Source: Candidatus Saganbacteria bacterium CG08_land_8_20_14_0_20_45_16 (GTDB lineage: Bacteria > Margulisbacteria > WOR-1 > O2-12-FULL-45-9). From it: a stretch of DNA of 51,978 nt. Under the pieces are notes generated by a model. It did no database searches, was not told the DNA's origin, and saw only the letters and a program-made list of their open reading frames with translations. Both the position numbers and the translations under genes were made by a program. The DNA is taken from NCBI GenBank assembly GCA_002774365.1, contig PEYM01000055.1, positions 1-51,978 of the forward strand, written 5' to 3'. Each line of letters opens with the position of its first letter. The first letter of the stretch is position 1. Below, in pieces: positions 8,461 through 18,189 of the stretch.

Positions 8461-9341
8461 AAATTTTGGTGATTGGCGCGGATGGCCAGCTAGGCAGTGA
8501 CCTTAGCAAGATTATTTCCGCCAGCGAGCAAATCCCTTTGACGATTAAAGAGCTGGATATTACTGACAGGGAAAAGATCTTGGCAATTATTAAAAAATAC
8601 AGTCCGCAAGTTGTCATTAACACGGCGGCTTACCATAATGTTGATGCTTGTGAAGATAATCTAGTCCCGGCTTTTGCAGTCAATACAATTGGCGTAAAAT
8701 ATTTAGCTGAAGCTTGCCTGGCCTCAAATTCAGTGCTGTTGCATATTTCAACTGACTATGTTTTTGATGGGACCAAAGGCCAGCCCTATCTGGAAACAGA
8801 TACGCCAAATCCTCAATCAATTTACGCTGTTTCCAAACTGGCTGGAGAACAAATTGTTAAATATATGCTTAAGCGATATTTTATTGTTAGGTCCACGGGA
8901 CTTTATGGTGCCGCTGGTTGTTTGGGCAAGGGGGGGACGAATTTTGTGGAGACCATTCTCAAGCGCGCGGCAGTTCAGCCAGAGTTGCAAGTAGTCACTG
9001 ATGAGGTTTTATCGCCAACCTATACTTTTGATCTGGCCACAGCAATTAACGTTCTCATCCGCACTGAGCATTTTGGGCTGTATCACATTGTTAATCATGG
9101 GCAATGTTCTTGGCATGAGTTTGTTGTCAAGATCTTTGAACTGCTTGGTCAAAAGCCAATTATCAATAAGGTAACTGGTGAGACTTTTAAAAGCAAGGCA
9201 AAAAGGCCTAAGTATTCTGTCTTGGCTAATGCGAATTTAGCTAAGCTTGGCTTGGACAAGCTGCGGCCGTGGCCCGAGGCTTTGCAGGCATATTTAACGG
9301 AAAAAGGATATTTGCAAAATGCGCATCGCCCTAATCCATGA
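8457..9341 (+). CDS. rfbD: dTDP-4-dehydrorhamnose reductase-like protein
   Basis: NAD(P)H-dependent extended SDR that makes dTDP-L-rhamnose in the last step of the pathway. The Rossmann motif [10 protein letters not shown] is near residues 7-16, followed by [16 protein letters not shown], the [18 protein letters not shown] segment and the catalytic YAVSKLAGE (YxxxK), all typical of RfbD/RmlD. The length of 294 is normal. rfbA, rfbB and rfbC are not in the window, so it either cooperates with genes elsewhere or acts on another nucleotide sugar. It overlaps tyrS by four bases and the downstream glycosyltransferase by 23, marking the transition to surface polysaccharide genes. Confidence 0.85.
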   Translation: MKILVIGADGQLGSDLSKIISASEQIPLTIKELDITDREKILAIIKKYSPQVVINTAAYHNVDACEDNLVPAFAVNTIGVKYLAEACLASNSVLLHISTDYVFDGTKGQPYLETDTPNPQSIYAVSKLAGEQIVKYMLKRYFIVRSTGLYGAAGCLGKGGTNFVETILKRAAVQPELQVVTDEVLSPTYTFDLATAINVLIRTEHFGLYHIVNHGQCSWHEFVVKIFELLGQKPIINKVTGETFKSKAKRPKYSVLANANLAKLGLDKLRPWPEALQAYLTEKGYLQNAHRPNP

Positions 9342-10401
9342 TTATCTAAACCAATTTGGCGGGGCGGAACGGGTGGTTGCTTTGCTGCATCAGATTTGGC
9401 CCGATGCCCCAATCTTTACTTCGATTTATGACCAAGAGAAAATGCCGTCGGCTTTTAGCCGGATGGATATCCGGACCTCTTTTATGCAACGCTTGCCTGG
9501 GGTTTTTCGTTTTTTTAAGTATTATTTATTATTATATCCACTAGCGTTTGAGCGGTTTGACCTGGCTGATTACGACTTAATTATTTCTTCCAGCTCGGCC
9601 TTTGCCAAGGGCATTAAAAAGCGCCAAGAGCAGCTTCATCTTTGTTACTGTCACACGCCTATGCGCTTTGTTTGGCGCTTTGATGATTACCTTAAGCGCG
9701 AAGGCATCCCTGAAATTTTCAAAAGTGTATTGGCTTTTGTGCTTGAGCCGATAAAAAAATGGGACCTGCAAACAGCTGCTAAGGTCGATTATTTTATTGC
9801 TAATTCTGAAACTGTAGCCAAGAGGATCAAAGAGATTTACGGTCGAGGATCTGTTATAATAAATCCGCCGGTTGATTGTGATCTCTTTCTGCCAATTGAT
9901 CGTGATCATGATTATTTTTTATTAGTTTCTCGCCTCAATACTTATAAACGGCTTGATATTGTAGTTAAGGCCTTTAGTCAACTTGATTTGCCTTTGAAAA
10001 TTATTGGAACAGGGTCAGACCGCCGTAATTTAGTGAAACTAGCCGGCCCTAGTGTTGAGTTTTTGGGGCAAGTTAATGACCAGCAGCTGGCTCGATATTT
10101 GGCTGAGTGCCGGGCTTTAATATTTCCAGGTGAAGAGGATTTTGGCATTGTGCCACTTGAGGCCATGTCTTGCGGCCGGCCAGTCATTGCTTATCGTGCT
10201 GGTGGGGCGACTGAGACAGTGATTGATGGGATAACAGGGATTTTCTTTGATGAGCAAACGCCCGAAGCTTTAGCTGAAGCTGTTAATCGTTTTAATTTTT
10301 TGACCTTTGATCGTCAAGTTATTAGGCAGCAGGCCTTAAAGTATGATCGGTCTGTTTTTGAACAAAAAATAATTGATTTTGTTGAGAAACTGGGAATATA
10401 A
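9319..10401 (+). CDS. GT4-family glycosyltransferase
   Basis: Probable retaining glycosyltransferase (GT-B fold, GT4) acting on a lipid-linked or surface glycan. The N-terminal [19 protein letters not shown] is the typical acceptor-domain start of WbaZ-type mannosyl/rhamnosyl transferases. The donor domain has SRLNTYKRLDIVVKAF, and the E-x7-E element lies in GEEDFGIVPLEAMSCGRPVIAY, followed by GGATETV. No membrane helix is predicted by eye. The 23-base overlap with rfbD and the adjacent Wzy-like gene point to polysaccharide assembly. The sugar and acceptor cannot be deduced. Confidence 0.85.
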   Translation: MRIALIHDYLNQFGGAERVVALLHQIWPDAPIFTSIYDQEKMPSAFSRMDIRTSFMQRLPGVFRFFKYYLLLYPLAFERFDLADYDLIISSSSAFAKGIKKRQEQLHLCYCHTPMRFVWRFDDYLKREGIPEIFKSVLAFVLEPIKKWDLQTAAKVDYFIANSETVAKRIKEIYGRGSVIINPPVDCDLFLPIDRDHDYFLLVSRLNTYKRLDIVVKAFSQLDLPLKIIGTGSDRRNLVKLAGPSVEFLGQVNDQQLARYLAECRALIFPGEEDFGIVPLEAMSCGRPVIAYRAGGATETVIDGITGIFFDEQTPEALAEAVNRFNFLTFDRQVIRQQALKYDRSVFEQKIIDFVEKLGI

Positions 10402-10402
10402 G

Positions 10403-12949
10403 ATGAAACAGAAAAAAGACACTCGCTTGCCACTTTGGAACCGTCCAGAATCCCTTGATTTTCTGGTTGAGCTCTTGATCTTGATCGTTATTTTTATTAT
10501 GCCAACGATCTTTGATCGTCGCTTGGGGATTGTCTTTTCCGGCACTAAGACCGCTTTTATGCGTTTATTTGGGATCTTACTGCTTAGTCTTTGGTCAATA
10601 AAACTCTTGGTCTTTCGTCAGCATAAATTTGTGCGCACGGTTTTAGATTGGCCAGTTGTTTCGTACTTGCTGGCTACTACTGTGGCCACGATCACCTCAG
10701 TCCATGTTTATGTAAGCTTGGCCGGGTTTTATGGTCGCTATGAAGGCCTAACGAGCTGGTACCTTTTTGGCTTGTTCTTTTTTGTGGTGACTAATTTTGT
10801 CAAATCATTTGATCAGCTTAAGCGGATCATCATCACTATTCTTTCGGCCTCAACCTTGATGGCAATTTATTCTATTATTCAACGCCACTCCCTAGATCCT
10901 TATATGTGGGGCGGAGTTTTAACCTGGCAGCGCGTGATTGGCACAATTGGCCAACCAAATTTTTTAGCGGCTTATATTCTAATGGCCTTTTTTATCTTGC
11001 TGCCGTTCTTTTTATTGAGCAAAAACCCCCTGGCCTCTAAGAAACAAGAATGGACAAACCAGATCCTACCATTAAGTTGTTTCTTGTTGCCCCAAATAAT
11101 ATTTTTGTTTATGCTCTATAGTCTGCAGGCCTATAATGTTTTTGCGTGGTACTTGGGATTTTCTTTGATTACTTTAACAGCCTTGCTTTTTAGCTATACG
11201 TATCAACAACTTCAGCCTATCTTACTCGATGTTATCCTCGGATTGTGCCTAGTGCTTAATTACATTTGTATTCTTTATACCCAAAGCCGTGGTGGCTATA
11301 TGGGGCTATTTGTTGGTGGGGTTGTTTTCTTCTTGGTAGCTGGACGACAATTAATTTTGCCAAACTGGAAAAAACTGGCAGTTTTAGGGGCTTTGATTGT
11401 TTTAATCTCTGGTATTACTATGCTTAGGCCAGAGTTTTCTCCGTTTGAGAGGTTTGCCTCTGAAGTAACTACGAAAAAAGTTGTGGCAGCTGGCGAAGAA
11501 GAACATAACTTAGAACTTAAGGGGGCGGCTGGTTCCCGAGGCGAAACCTGGAAGAGTGCTTTTCGGATCATTGCTGATTACCCAGTCTTTGGCACAGGGC
11601 CTGAAGTTTTAAAAATGGTTTTCCCGCGTTATGAAACTGATTTGTTTAGATTTAAGGAAGCTTTTCATGTCAAGCAAGATCGCTGTCATAATGAAACCTT
11701 TGACGTTAGTGTAACCAAGGGTTTAGTTACTCTTTTTGTTTACCTTTGGCTTTTATTCCTCTTTTTTAAAGTTGGAGTGCGGAAAGCTTTGGTTGCGCCT
11801 AAAGCAGAAAGATTTGTTCTGGCAGGTCTGTTAGCTGGTGCGGTTTCTTATTTGGTGCAAAACCAATTTAGTTTCGGCGTGGTGGCAATCACTTCGCTTT
11901 TTTGGATAATTTGGGGACTAGTCATGGTTGTGGCAAGGGGCTTGTCAGACGAGCCTGCTAGCCAAGGAAAACCTTTTAGCTGGGATGAGCTGCCTTGGCT
12001 GTCTTTAGCCTTAGTTGGCCTGGTCACTGTTGTTTTGATTTATTTTTCCTTTTTTTCTTTCCGGGCTGATATTTGGTTTAAATCAGGCAAGACAAATCTG
12101 GAACTAGGCCGGTTCCCTCAAGCAATTGATGACCTAAACAAATCATTGGGCGTATATCCCTTTGAGGGCGGAACAATTTCCCATCTTGGCATTGCCTTGA
12201 TTAATTTGGCCCAGAGTGGCCATGAGCCTGCTAAAAATATCAATGGCGCAGCTCAAGCCCTAAAATACGGGACGTTGGTTGATGCTTATAATGCTGATAA
12301 TTTTTATATTCTTGCAAAAATATCATTAAGTGCATCCGAAACTGGTAATCTTGCTGCCTTAGCTCAAGCTGAGGAATACGCTATCATCTCCTTAAAAATA
12401 GATCCGTATTATGCTGAGGTTTACCAAGTCTTGGCCCAGATCAAGGAGCGCCAGGGAAAACTGGAAGAAGCAGCTAATGATCTGGAGCAATGTTTTTTGA
12501 TCAACCCCAATTTGGTTCAACCGCTACAGCAGCTAGAAGCCTTAAACCGGCGGCGTGGCAAGACAATGGAAACCCTCAAAGTGCTAGAGCACGCCCTGGC
12601 CAAATACCGTACTAACTTGGTCTTTTTGGAAAACATTGGCAGGATCAACTTGGAATTTGGCCAGATTGAGGCTGCGCTTTCGGTAGCGCAGCGAATGATC
12701 ACGCTTGACCCTGCTTCTGCGGCTGCTTATCTTATTAGGGGCATAGCTGAGGCACGCCAGGGCAAAACAGAGCAGGCTTTTCTTGATTTTCAACAGGTTA
12801 TTATGTTTGAGCCTGAAAATATCTCAGCCCATGGTGAGCTGGGTAAAATTTACCTGCGCCAGGGCAATAAGGAACGGGCCAAGGAAGAGTTTGGACAGAT
12901 GCTGGTGATTGATCCGAGCAGCGCGGCAGCTAAGGAGCTGCTTAGGTAG
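10403..12949 (+). CDS. O-antigen ligase/polymerase-like membrane protein with TPR tail
   Basis: Integral membrane protein of 849 residues. Roughly a dozen hydrophobic helices fill residues ~25-540 with a Wzy_C/O-antigen-ligase-type periplasmic loop (TQSRGGYMGLF and GAAGSRGETWKSAFRIIADYPVFGTGPE). From about residue 560 the protein is soluble and carries tetratricopeptide repeats (FKSGKTNLELGRFPQAIDDLNKSLG; YAEVYQVLAQIKERQGKLEEAANDLEQ; SAAAYLIRGIAEARQGKTEQAFLDF; SAHGELGKIYLRQGNKERAKEEF). This arrangement is common for glycan ligases or polymerases that bind a partner. I took the ATG at 10403, right after the stop of the upstream gene, rather than the in-frame Met at 10373 inside it. A role in ligating glycan to lipid A or protein is inference. 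Confidence 0.82.
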   Translation: MKQKKDTRLPLWNRPESLDFLVELLILIVIFIMPTIFDRRLGIVFSGTKTAFMRLFGILLLSLWSIKLLVFRQHKFVRTVLDWPVVSYLLATTVATITSVHVYVSLAGFYGRYEGLTSWYLFGLFFFVVTNFVKSFDQLKRIIITILSASTLMAIYSIIQRHSLDPYMWGGVLTWQRVIGTIGQPNFLAAYILMAFFILLPFFLLSKNPLASKKQEWTNQILPLSCFLLPQIIFLFMLYSLQAYNVFAWYLGFSLITLTALLFSYTYQQLQPILLDVILGLCLVLNYICILYTQSRGGYMGLFVGGVVFFLVAGRQLILPNWKKLAVLGALIVLISGITMLRPEFSPFERFASEVTTKKVVAAGEEEHNLELKGAAGSRGETWKSAFRIIADYPVFGTGPEVLKMVFPRYETDLFRFKEAFHVKQDRCHNETFDVSVTKGLVTLFVYLWLLFLFFKVGVRKALVAPKAERFVLAGLLAGAVSYLVQNQFSFGVVAITSLFWIIWGLVMVVARGLSDEPASQGKPFSWDELPWLSLALVGLVTVVLIYFSFFSFRADIWFKSGKTNLELGRFPQAIDDLNKSLGVYPFEGGTISHLGIALINLAQSGHEPAKNINGAAQALKYGTLVDAYNADNFYILAKISLSASETGNLAALAQAEEYAIISLKIDPYYAEVYQVLAQIKERQGKLEEAANDLEQCFLINPNLVQPLQQLEALNRRRGKTMETLKVLEHALAKYRTNLVFLENIGRINLEFGQIEAALSVAQRMITLDPASAAAYLIRGIAEARQGKTEQAFLDFQQVIMFEPENISAHGELGKIYLRQGNKERAKEEFGQMLVIDPSSAAAKELLR

Positions 12950-12960
12950 GTCAACTAAAT

Positions 12961-14352
12961 ATGTTGAAATTTTTGGCTGATGCTTTGGCCATTGTTATTT
13001 CTTTTGTTCTAGCTTACTATATTAGATTTAAAGTTTTTCTTTTTATTGCGCCAGCAGAAATCCCTGGCTTAAGTCGCTACCTCGATATCCTAATTTTCAT
13101 CACTTTTGTCTGGCTAGCGATCTTTAAATTAATGGGCTTTTATGAAGAGCGAAAATATGTTGCCCTGATCGATGAGCTGGCCTTAGTTTTTGCCGGGGTA
13201 ACCTTGGCGTCATTTGTTTTGGTCGGTCTTTTGTTCTTCAACCGTGAGCTTTGGGTCTCTCGTTTGGTGGTGATCAATGCTTGGTGGGTTTGTTTGTGTT
13301 TGTTGATAGCTTTGCGGGTCGCGATCTTCCTTGGGCGAAGATGGGTCAAGCGACAAGGTTGGGGTATAAAAAATTCCTTAATCCTTGGGGCTGGCGAAAT
13401 GGGGGTACTGTTAGCTAAGCGAATTCTAGCAGAAAAAAGCTTGGGTTACCGGATAGTGGGCTTTTTAGATGATGATCCAGCTAAGAAAAAAGCCGATATT
13501 TTGGGCCTTAGTGTTATTGGCACGGTCTCAGAGATTAGCCAAATTATTAAGGCGCAGCGAATTGAAACAATTATTATTGCCAGCACTAATTTCTCTGCCC
13601 AGAAAATTCTCGAAATTATTACTGAGTGTGAGCGGTATGGCGTTGAATTTAAGCTTTTGCCTGGGATACTGGAATTAATTGCCACCAGGATAGATGCTGA
13701 CGAGCTTGGCGGGGTCCCTTTGCTGACTGTGTCACCCATCCAACTGCGTGGCTTTAATGCTTTTATCAAACGTAGCGTTGACTTACTTTTTTCTGCTGTG
13801 GGGATAATTTTGCTTTCCCCGCTGCTCTTATTACTAGCTTTATTGGTTAAAATTTCGTCAAGAGGCCCGGTTTTCTTTCGTCAAGCAAGAATGGGGCGTG
13901 ACGCTAAAACTTTTTACATTTATAAATTTCGTTCCATGGTCAATGAGGCAGAGGGGCTTTTGCCGCAGTTAGAGCAGTATTCAGAGGCCGAAGGGCACCT
14001 CTTTAAGATGAAACAAGACCCGCGGACGACCCCTCTGGGCAGGTTGCTCAGACGTTGGAGCTTGGACGAGCTGCCACAGCTTTTTAATGTTTTTCTTGGA
14101 GACATGAGCTTGGTTGGTCCTCGGCCACCGCTGCCGCGCGAAGTGGACAAGTATAATAGCTGGCATAAGAAACGTTTACGGGTTAGGCCAGGCATCACAG
14201 GGCCTTGGCAAGTATCTGGCCGATCATTGCTACCCTTTGAAGAGATGGTCAGGCTGGATATATATTATATTGAGAACTGGTCACTTTGGCTTGACCTCAA
14301 GATCTTGCTGCGGACTATTCCAGTAGTTTTGTCCGCTTATGGGGCGTATTAA
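12961..14352 (+). CDS. Polyprenyl-phosphate sugar phosphotransferase (WbaP/WcaJ type)
   Basis: Starts a surface glycan by moving a sugar-1-phosphate to undecaprenyl phosphate. Four N-terminal membrane helices lie within residues ~1-125, followed by a Rossmann-like CoA-binding region (SLILGAGEMGVLLAKRIL) and a further membrane helix at ~265-290. The C-terminal catalytic domain has FKRSVDLLFSAVGIILLSP, GRDAKTFYIYKFRSM, LGRLLRRWSLDELPQLFNVFLGDMSLVGPRP and the final RPGITGPWQVSGR. The length of 463 is normal. It is the last gene of the polysaccharide unit and converges with the minus-strand surface protein with only two bases between the stops. Confidence 0.92.
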   Translation: MLKFLADALAIVISFVLAYYIRFKVFLFIAPAEIPGLSRYLDILIFITFVWLAIFKLMGFYEERKYVALIDELALVFAGVTLASFVLVGLLFFNRELWVSRLVVINAWWVCLCLLIALRVAIFLGRRWVKRQGWGIKNSLILGAGEMGVLLAKRILAEKSLGYRIVGFLDDDPAKKKADILGLSVIGTVSEISQIIKAQRIETIIIASTNFSAQKILEIITECERYGVEFKLLPGILELIATRIDADELGGVPLLTVSPIQLRGFNAFIKRSVDLLFSAVGIILLSPLLLLLALLVKISSRGPVFFRQARMGRDAKTFYIYKFRSMVNEAEGLLPQLEQYSEAEGHLFKMKQDPRTTPLGRLLRRWSLDELPQLFNVFLGDMSLVGPRPPLPREVDKYNSWHKKRLRVRPGITGPWQVSGRSLLPFEEMVRLDIYYIENWSLWLDLKILLRTIPVVLSAYGAY

Positions 14353-14354
14353 TC

Positions 14355-16955
14355 TTAGTTAGTGATGATGATCTTGCCACGACGGGTTTCTGAAACTCCG
14401 CCAGCTGAAACAGAAAACATATATGGATAAAGGCCAGTGCCAGCAGCTGTCCCAAGTTGATCTGTGCCGCCCCAGGCTGTCACACCTTGAGAAACCCCAC
14501 TAATAGTCTTTAGCCAAATTTGTGTTCCTGTGATATCAAAAATTCTAATAGTCACTCGAGCTGGTTGGGCAAGTGAATAGGAAAAGAGGGTACCTTTACC
14601 TAAAGCCGCAAAGGCGCCGACCAATTTTTTTTGGGGTGAAAAAGGGTTCGGCCCCTGAACAAAGTTATTAATTAGGCCTAACGCATTAGTGGCCACGCTG
14701 CAATTGGTATTGACCTTGGCTTCAACCTCATTACCCGCCTTATCCCAGCCTTTGATCACTATTTCATTATTACCAAAAACCAGGTTGATTGCTGTGGCAA
14801 ACGTTTGGCTTTCAAGCTTAAGATTTTGCACAATTTTGTGATTATTATAGATCATGACTTTATCAGGATAATTGTCTTCTAAAGAACCTTTAATCTCTAG
14901 CTTAGGTAGATTAGTTACCGCTTCAGGCACTGAATCTAAAATAATTTGCGGGGGAGTGAAATCAGCTATCAAAGGTAGAATAATTGGCTCGCCACAGTTG
15001 CCTACTAAGTCCCTTGGGGTGATGGTTGCTTCATAAGATCCCTCAAATATTGACCAAGAGCTGCTGATTAAAAGTTGTCCGCTTTCCATTGTTGGCGTTT
15101 GATCAAATTTAAGCGGTTCAGCCTTGATCAGGGTGCCGCAGGGATCAATCCCGGCCCCTGTGTCAAGCAAGGGAACAAGCAATTTATTAGGCCCGCTTAA
15201 AAATAGTGGTTGGGTTAGGTCGCAATTAACACAAGGCGGTTGACTATCAATAAAAAAACTAAAATCTGTTTGGCCCTGGTTGCCCATTTTATCGCAGGCT
15301 ATTATCTGACAGAAGTTTTTGCCCTCGGGTAAATTGTTTGGCAAGCTAATAAACCCAAAGAGTTTTTTTTCTGTGGCATCAAAGCTTAGGGTGGCCTGGC
15401 TAATTTGGTCATTGATCTTGGCGGCAAAGCTATTTTGTTCATCAAGATCATTTTGTAAGTCATTGATCTCAGCTTCAATTATAAAGATTGCCCCAGGCTT
15501 AAACCAAGAATTATTTGTTGGGCTGATAAGGGAAATTTGGGGCGCGTCTAAATTAAAAAAGACCTCTTGGGTGTATATGCCTGTATTGCCAGCCTCATCA
15601 CTGACGGCTAGGGTATAGCGGTTGTCATTCTTATCTAATAAGACCTGGGCGGCAAAAGTAGTTGATCTGGTCGTGCTTATCACTTGATTATCTAAGGCAA
15701 GATAAAATGGGGCTTCGTCAAATTGGCCAGTCAGAACCACGTTGGTCCCAACTCGTTCTGCTTCAAAGGTCAAAAGTTTTGGTGCGGTCCTATCAAGGGT
15801 AAAAGTAACCGTGTTGCTGGGCTGGCTAAGGTTTACGCCATCAAAACTCGTAACCTTAAGATCGTAAGTCCCGTTGCCCAGGGCCTCTGGCAATTCATAC
15901 TCAATCTCTTGGGTGGTTGAGCAGCAGAACAATGAAGCAGAGACAGTTTGCCTGGCAAAACCATCTTTTTTGGTCAGCTCAATATTAAAAATGAGTGGCA
16001 TTGTTGGAGGAGATAGGACAATTTTGGCATCAGTAGCATTGAGCTTCATATTGGGATTTGGTGATAAGATCTTTACTTGTTCTGGCTGAGGTAGCTCGAT
16101 GATAGCCCGGCCTACGTCCTTATCATTAACTGCTAAGCCAATTAAGTTTTGATTAAATGGTTGCAGCAGGGCTAATTCACCGCTAAAGTAGAATGGCTTA
16201 TTGCCAAAGGTCTTTCCATTGTCCAAAGAAAGAGCAAGATAAGCATTGCTCCTGTCCAGATAACTGTTTTGCCAATAAACACCGAGTCCACTTTGGCTCG
16301 GCAACAGTGAAATTCCCAGTGACGTGATCGTGTCAGCAGTTTGAAAAATAGTGGTGGTTTCAAAGCTGGGCAGCTGGGCATATAGGATCCTAGTGTATTG
16401 GACCTGGTTGTTTTGAGCGATAAGGGCCAAGTGAACAACTTGATCTTGATCAATCATAATCCTGGGCATGGTTAGGGCCTCGTTCGTGATTATCAGGCTT
16501 TGCGTGGCAAAAAACGTTTCGCCCCTGTTTTCTGAAATAGTGTAAGCTAAATTTGTTGCTTCCTGCCAAACAATGGCCAGGGACTCGTCTCTTATGGCAA
16601 GATAAGGGCTGTCCGCGTTTTCTGCCAGTTGGACAGGACGACTAAAGGTTTTGCCCTTGTCCTTGGATAGCGCAAAAAAAAGAGGGCTAAGTTCCTGGTC
16701 TTTGCTTACAAAAACCAGGTAGATATAATTCTGAGCGGTGATAACATTAAAAGCTGTTGCTTCTTGGCTAAAGGTATATAGAGTAGTAGCTTTGGCGTTT
16801 CCCTCACGAGAGAGCAGTAAACTTTGCTGGCTAAGGCTAAATGTATTAAGCTTACCCACATTATCAAGGGTATATTTCTCTTGAGTATAAGCCAAAACGT
16901 TTTGGCCCAATAAGATCAAGCAGACCAAAGTCATAATTAACTGTCTTAGTTGCAT
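14355..16955 (-). CDS. Large secreted surface protein with Ig-like and FlgD-type Ig domains
   Basis: An exported protein of 866 residues. The N-terminus MQLRQLIMTLVCLILLGQNVLA is a classical signal peptide. Residues ~20-300 resemble a BNR/sialidase-like propeller (repeated S-x-D-x-G-x-T-F: SKDKGKTFSRP, SENRGETFF, SLDNGKTFGN). Then come several Ig-like modules (TFDGVNLSQPSNTVTFTLDRTAP; LISPTNNSWFKPG; DSQPPCVNC; ADFTPPQIIL). The C-terminal ~85 residues (GPNPFSPQKK, RVTIRIFDITGTQIW, TGLYPYMFSV) form a FlgD-Ig/type-IX-sorting-like end domain. The start at 16955 was preferred over an upstream in-frame ATG at 17000 because the signal peptide begins there and a TTGCGT-17-TAAAAT promoter lies immediately upstream. 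Ligand and anchoring mechanism are unknown. Confidence 0.8.
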   Translation of the reverse strand: MQLRQLIMTLVCLILLGQNVLAYTQEKYTLDNVGKLNTFSLSQQSLLLSREGNAKATTLYTFSQEATAFNVITAQNYIYLVFVSKDQELSPLFFALSKDKGKTFSRPVQLAENADSPYLAIRDESLAIVWQEATNLAYTISENRGETFFATQSLIITNEALTMPRIMIDQDQVVHLALIAQNNQVQYTRILYAQLPSFETTTIFQTADTITSLGISLLPSQSGLGVYWQNSYLDRSNAYLALSLDNGKTFGNKPFYFSGELALLQPFNQNLIGLAVNDKDVGRAIIELPQPEQVKILSPNPNMKLNATDAKIVLSPPTMPLIFNIELTKKDGFARQTVSASLFCCSTTQEIEYELPEALGNGTYDLKVTSFDGVNLSQPSNTVTFTLDRTAPKLLTFEAERVGTNVVLTGQFDEAPFYLALDNQVISTTRSTTFAAQVLLDKNDNRYTLAVSDEAGNTGIYTQEVFFNLDAPQISLISPTNNSWFKPGAIFIIEAEINDLQNDLDEQNSFAAKINDQISQATLSFDATEKKLFGFISLPNNLPEGKNFCQIIACDKMGNQGQTDFSFFIDSQPPCVNCDLTQPLFLSGPNKLLVPLLDTGAGIDPCGTLIKAEPLKFDQTPTMESGQLLISSSWSIFEGSYEATITPRDLVGNCGEPIILPLIADFTPPQIILDSVPEAVTNLPKLEIKGSLEDNYPDKVMIYNNHKIVQNLKLESQTFATAINLVFGNNEIVIKGWDKAGNEVEAKVNTNCSVATNALGLINNFVQGPNPFSPQKKLVGAFAALGKGTLFSYSLAQPARVTIRIFDITGTQIWLKTISGVSQGVTAWGGTDQLGTAAGTGLYPYMFSVSAGGVSETRRGKIIITN

Positions 16956-16963
16956 TTGGCTTG

Positions 16964-16992
16964 ATTTTAGCACTGCAAGAAAATTGACGCAA
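16964..16992 (-). promoter_or_regulatory. Sigma-70-type promoter of the surface protein, leaderless
   Basis: On the minus strand TTGCGT (16992-16987) and TAAAAT (16969-16964) are 17 bp apart. The -10 ends 8 bases before the ATG at 16955, so the transcript would start at or next to the start codon. Confidence 0.65.
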
Positions 16993-17003
16993 GTGAGCAA
17001 CTC

Positions 17004-17032
17004 TTTACTACTTAAGGGTTATTAGTTATAAT
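17004..17032 (+). promoter_or_regulatory. Sigma-70-type promoter, TTTACT-17-TATAAT
   Basis: TTTACT (17004-17009) and a perfect TATAAT (17027-17032) are 17 bp apart. The ATG at 17042 is 9 bases past the -10, so the leader would be ~3 nt. It is divergent to the promoter at 16964-16992. Confidence 0.72.
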
Positions 17033-17041
17033 GAAAAACCA

Positions 17042-18184
17042 ATGATAAATAATTCTCGTAAGATCATTATAGTAGGTGCTGGCCCAGTTGGTTGCTATTT
17101 AGGGCAATTACTTAAACAAATGGGGTTTGACCCATTAATACTCGAAGAACACGGCGAGGTCGGTAAGCCAGTCCAGTGTGCTGGGATAGTTGGCAAGGGG
17201 ACATTTGCTGATATGCGGTTGCCAGTTTCAGAGCGTTCGATCTTAAATATCATTGATGGGGCAAAGGTAACGTTTAAAGATCAGGCCTTTCAGCTTTTAA
17301 GGCCAAAAGTTGCTTATATTGTTAGTCGCGAGATCTTTGATAAGGAATTAAGCCAAGGCTTGAAAATTGAGTATAATACCTTGCTCCAGGATATCCACGT
17401 GATCAAAGAAGGATATCTGCTTAAGACCTCTAATGGCGAATATTTTGCTGATTTAGTTATTGGGGCTGATGGTCCTAATTCAAGGGTTCGTAAGTCGCTT
17501 GAGTTTTCCTCAGATATGAAACTCTACCGAGGCTATCAATACCGGCTTAAGATGGCTTTGCCCAAGACCAACCAGGTTGAGGTCCATTACGTTAAGCCTT
17601 TTTCTTTGTTTACTTGGTTAATTCCTGAGGGTAATGGGACTGTGCGTTTAGGTACAATTTCTCACAATCCCTATCGTGAACTTAAGGAATTTATGGAAAA
17701 GCAGTCGATTAATGGGGAAATTATTGAAAAAAATGCCGGGGCCATCCCGATCGGCACGTGTCAACTGGTCAAAAAAAATGCGGTTTTGATTGGTGATGCC
17801 GCTTGCCAGATCAAACCAATCACTTCTGGTGGCATTTATTATGGGATGAAGGCTGCTGAATTGTTGGCTGACGCGATCAAAGAAAATCAACTCTCGCTTT
17901 ATGAAAAAAAATGGAAAGATGAGTTTGAGCAAGAGGTTAAGATCTGTTTATTGATTCGCTATATCTTAGAAAATATGCCAGATGATGTTTTGCAGTGCAT
18001 CTTTCGCCATGTGGCTGACAATGTTTCCTTGGTCGAAAAAATGGGCGATTTTGAGAACCACTCATCAGTTGTCTGGAGCTTAATCTTAAATCCGCGCACT
18101 TACCCAACAATCGGGGCATTGCTGCTTGGCATGCTCAAAAGCCCTAAATTTCTGCTGCGCTCTTTCTTTCGATTACCGCGCTAA
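17042..18184 (+). CDS. Geranylgeranyl reductase-family FAD-dependent oxidoreductase
   Basis: Flavoprotein of the GGR/digeranylgeranylglycerophospholipid reductase family, which saturates isoprenoid double bonds; some members hydroxylate instead. The FAD Rossmann motif is IIIVGAGPVGCYLGQLLK (residues 8-25), followed by VQCAGIV, which matches the cysteine-containing CxG segment of archaeal-type GGRs. DLVIGADGPNSRVRKSL is the second dinucleotide-binding element and VLIGDAACQIKPITSGGIYYGM is the GD motif contacting FAD. The length of 380 is typical. Substrate (quinone side chain, polyprenol or lipid) is undetermined. It sits six bases before the DUF218 gene, upstream of isoprenoid gene ispF in the next unit. 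Confidence 0.82.
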   Translation: MINNSRKIIIVGAGPVGCYLGQLLKQMGFDPLILEEHGEVGKPVQCAGIVGKGTFADMRLPVSERSILNIIDGAKVTFKDQAFQLLRPKVAYIVSREIFDKELSQGLKIEYNTLLQDIHVIKEGYLLKTSNGEYFADLVIGADGPNSRVRKSLEFSSDMKLYRGYQYRLKMALPKTNQVEVHYVKPFSLFTWLIPEGNGTVRLGTISHNPYRELKEFMEKQSINGEIIEKNAGAIPIGTCQLVKKNAVLIGDAACQIKPITSGGIYYGMKAAELLADAIKENQLSLYEKKWKDEFEQEVKICLLIRYILENMPDDVLQCIFRHVADNVSLVEKMGDFENHSSVVWSLILNPRTYPTIGALLLGMLKSPKFLLRSFFRLPR

Positions 18185-18189
18185 AAATT

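Noticed and set aside
16956-17000. Upstream start of the minus-strand surface protein
   Set aside because: The extension would put 15 residues before a clear signal peptide and would lie across the -10 box of the likely promoter.
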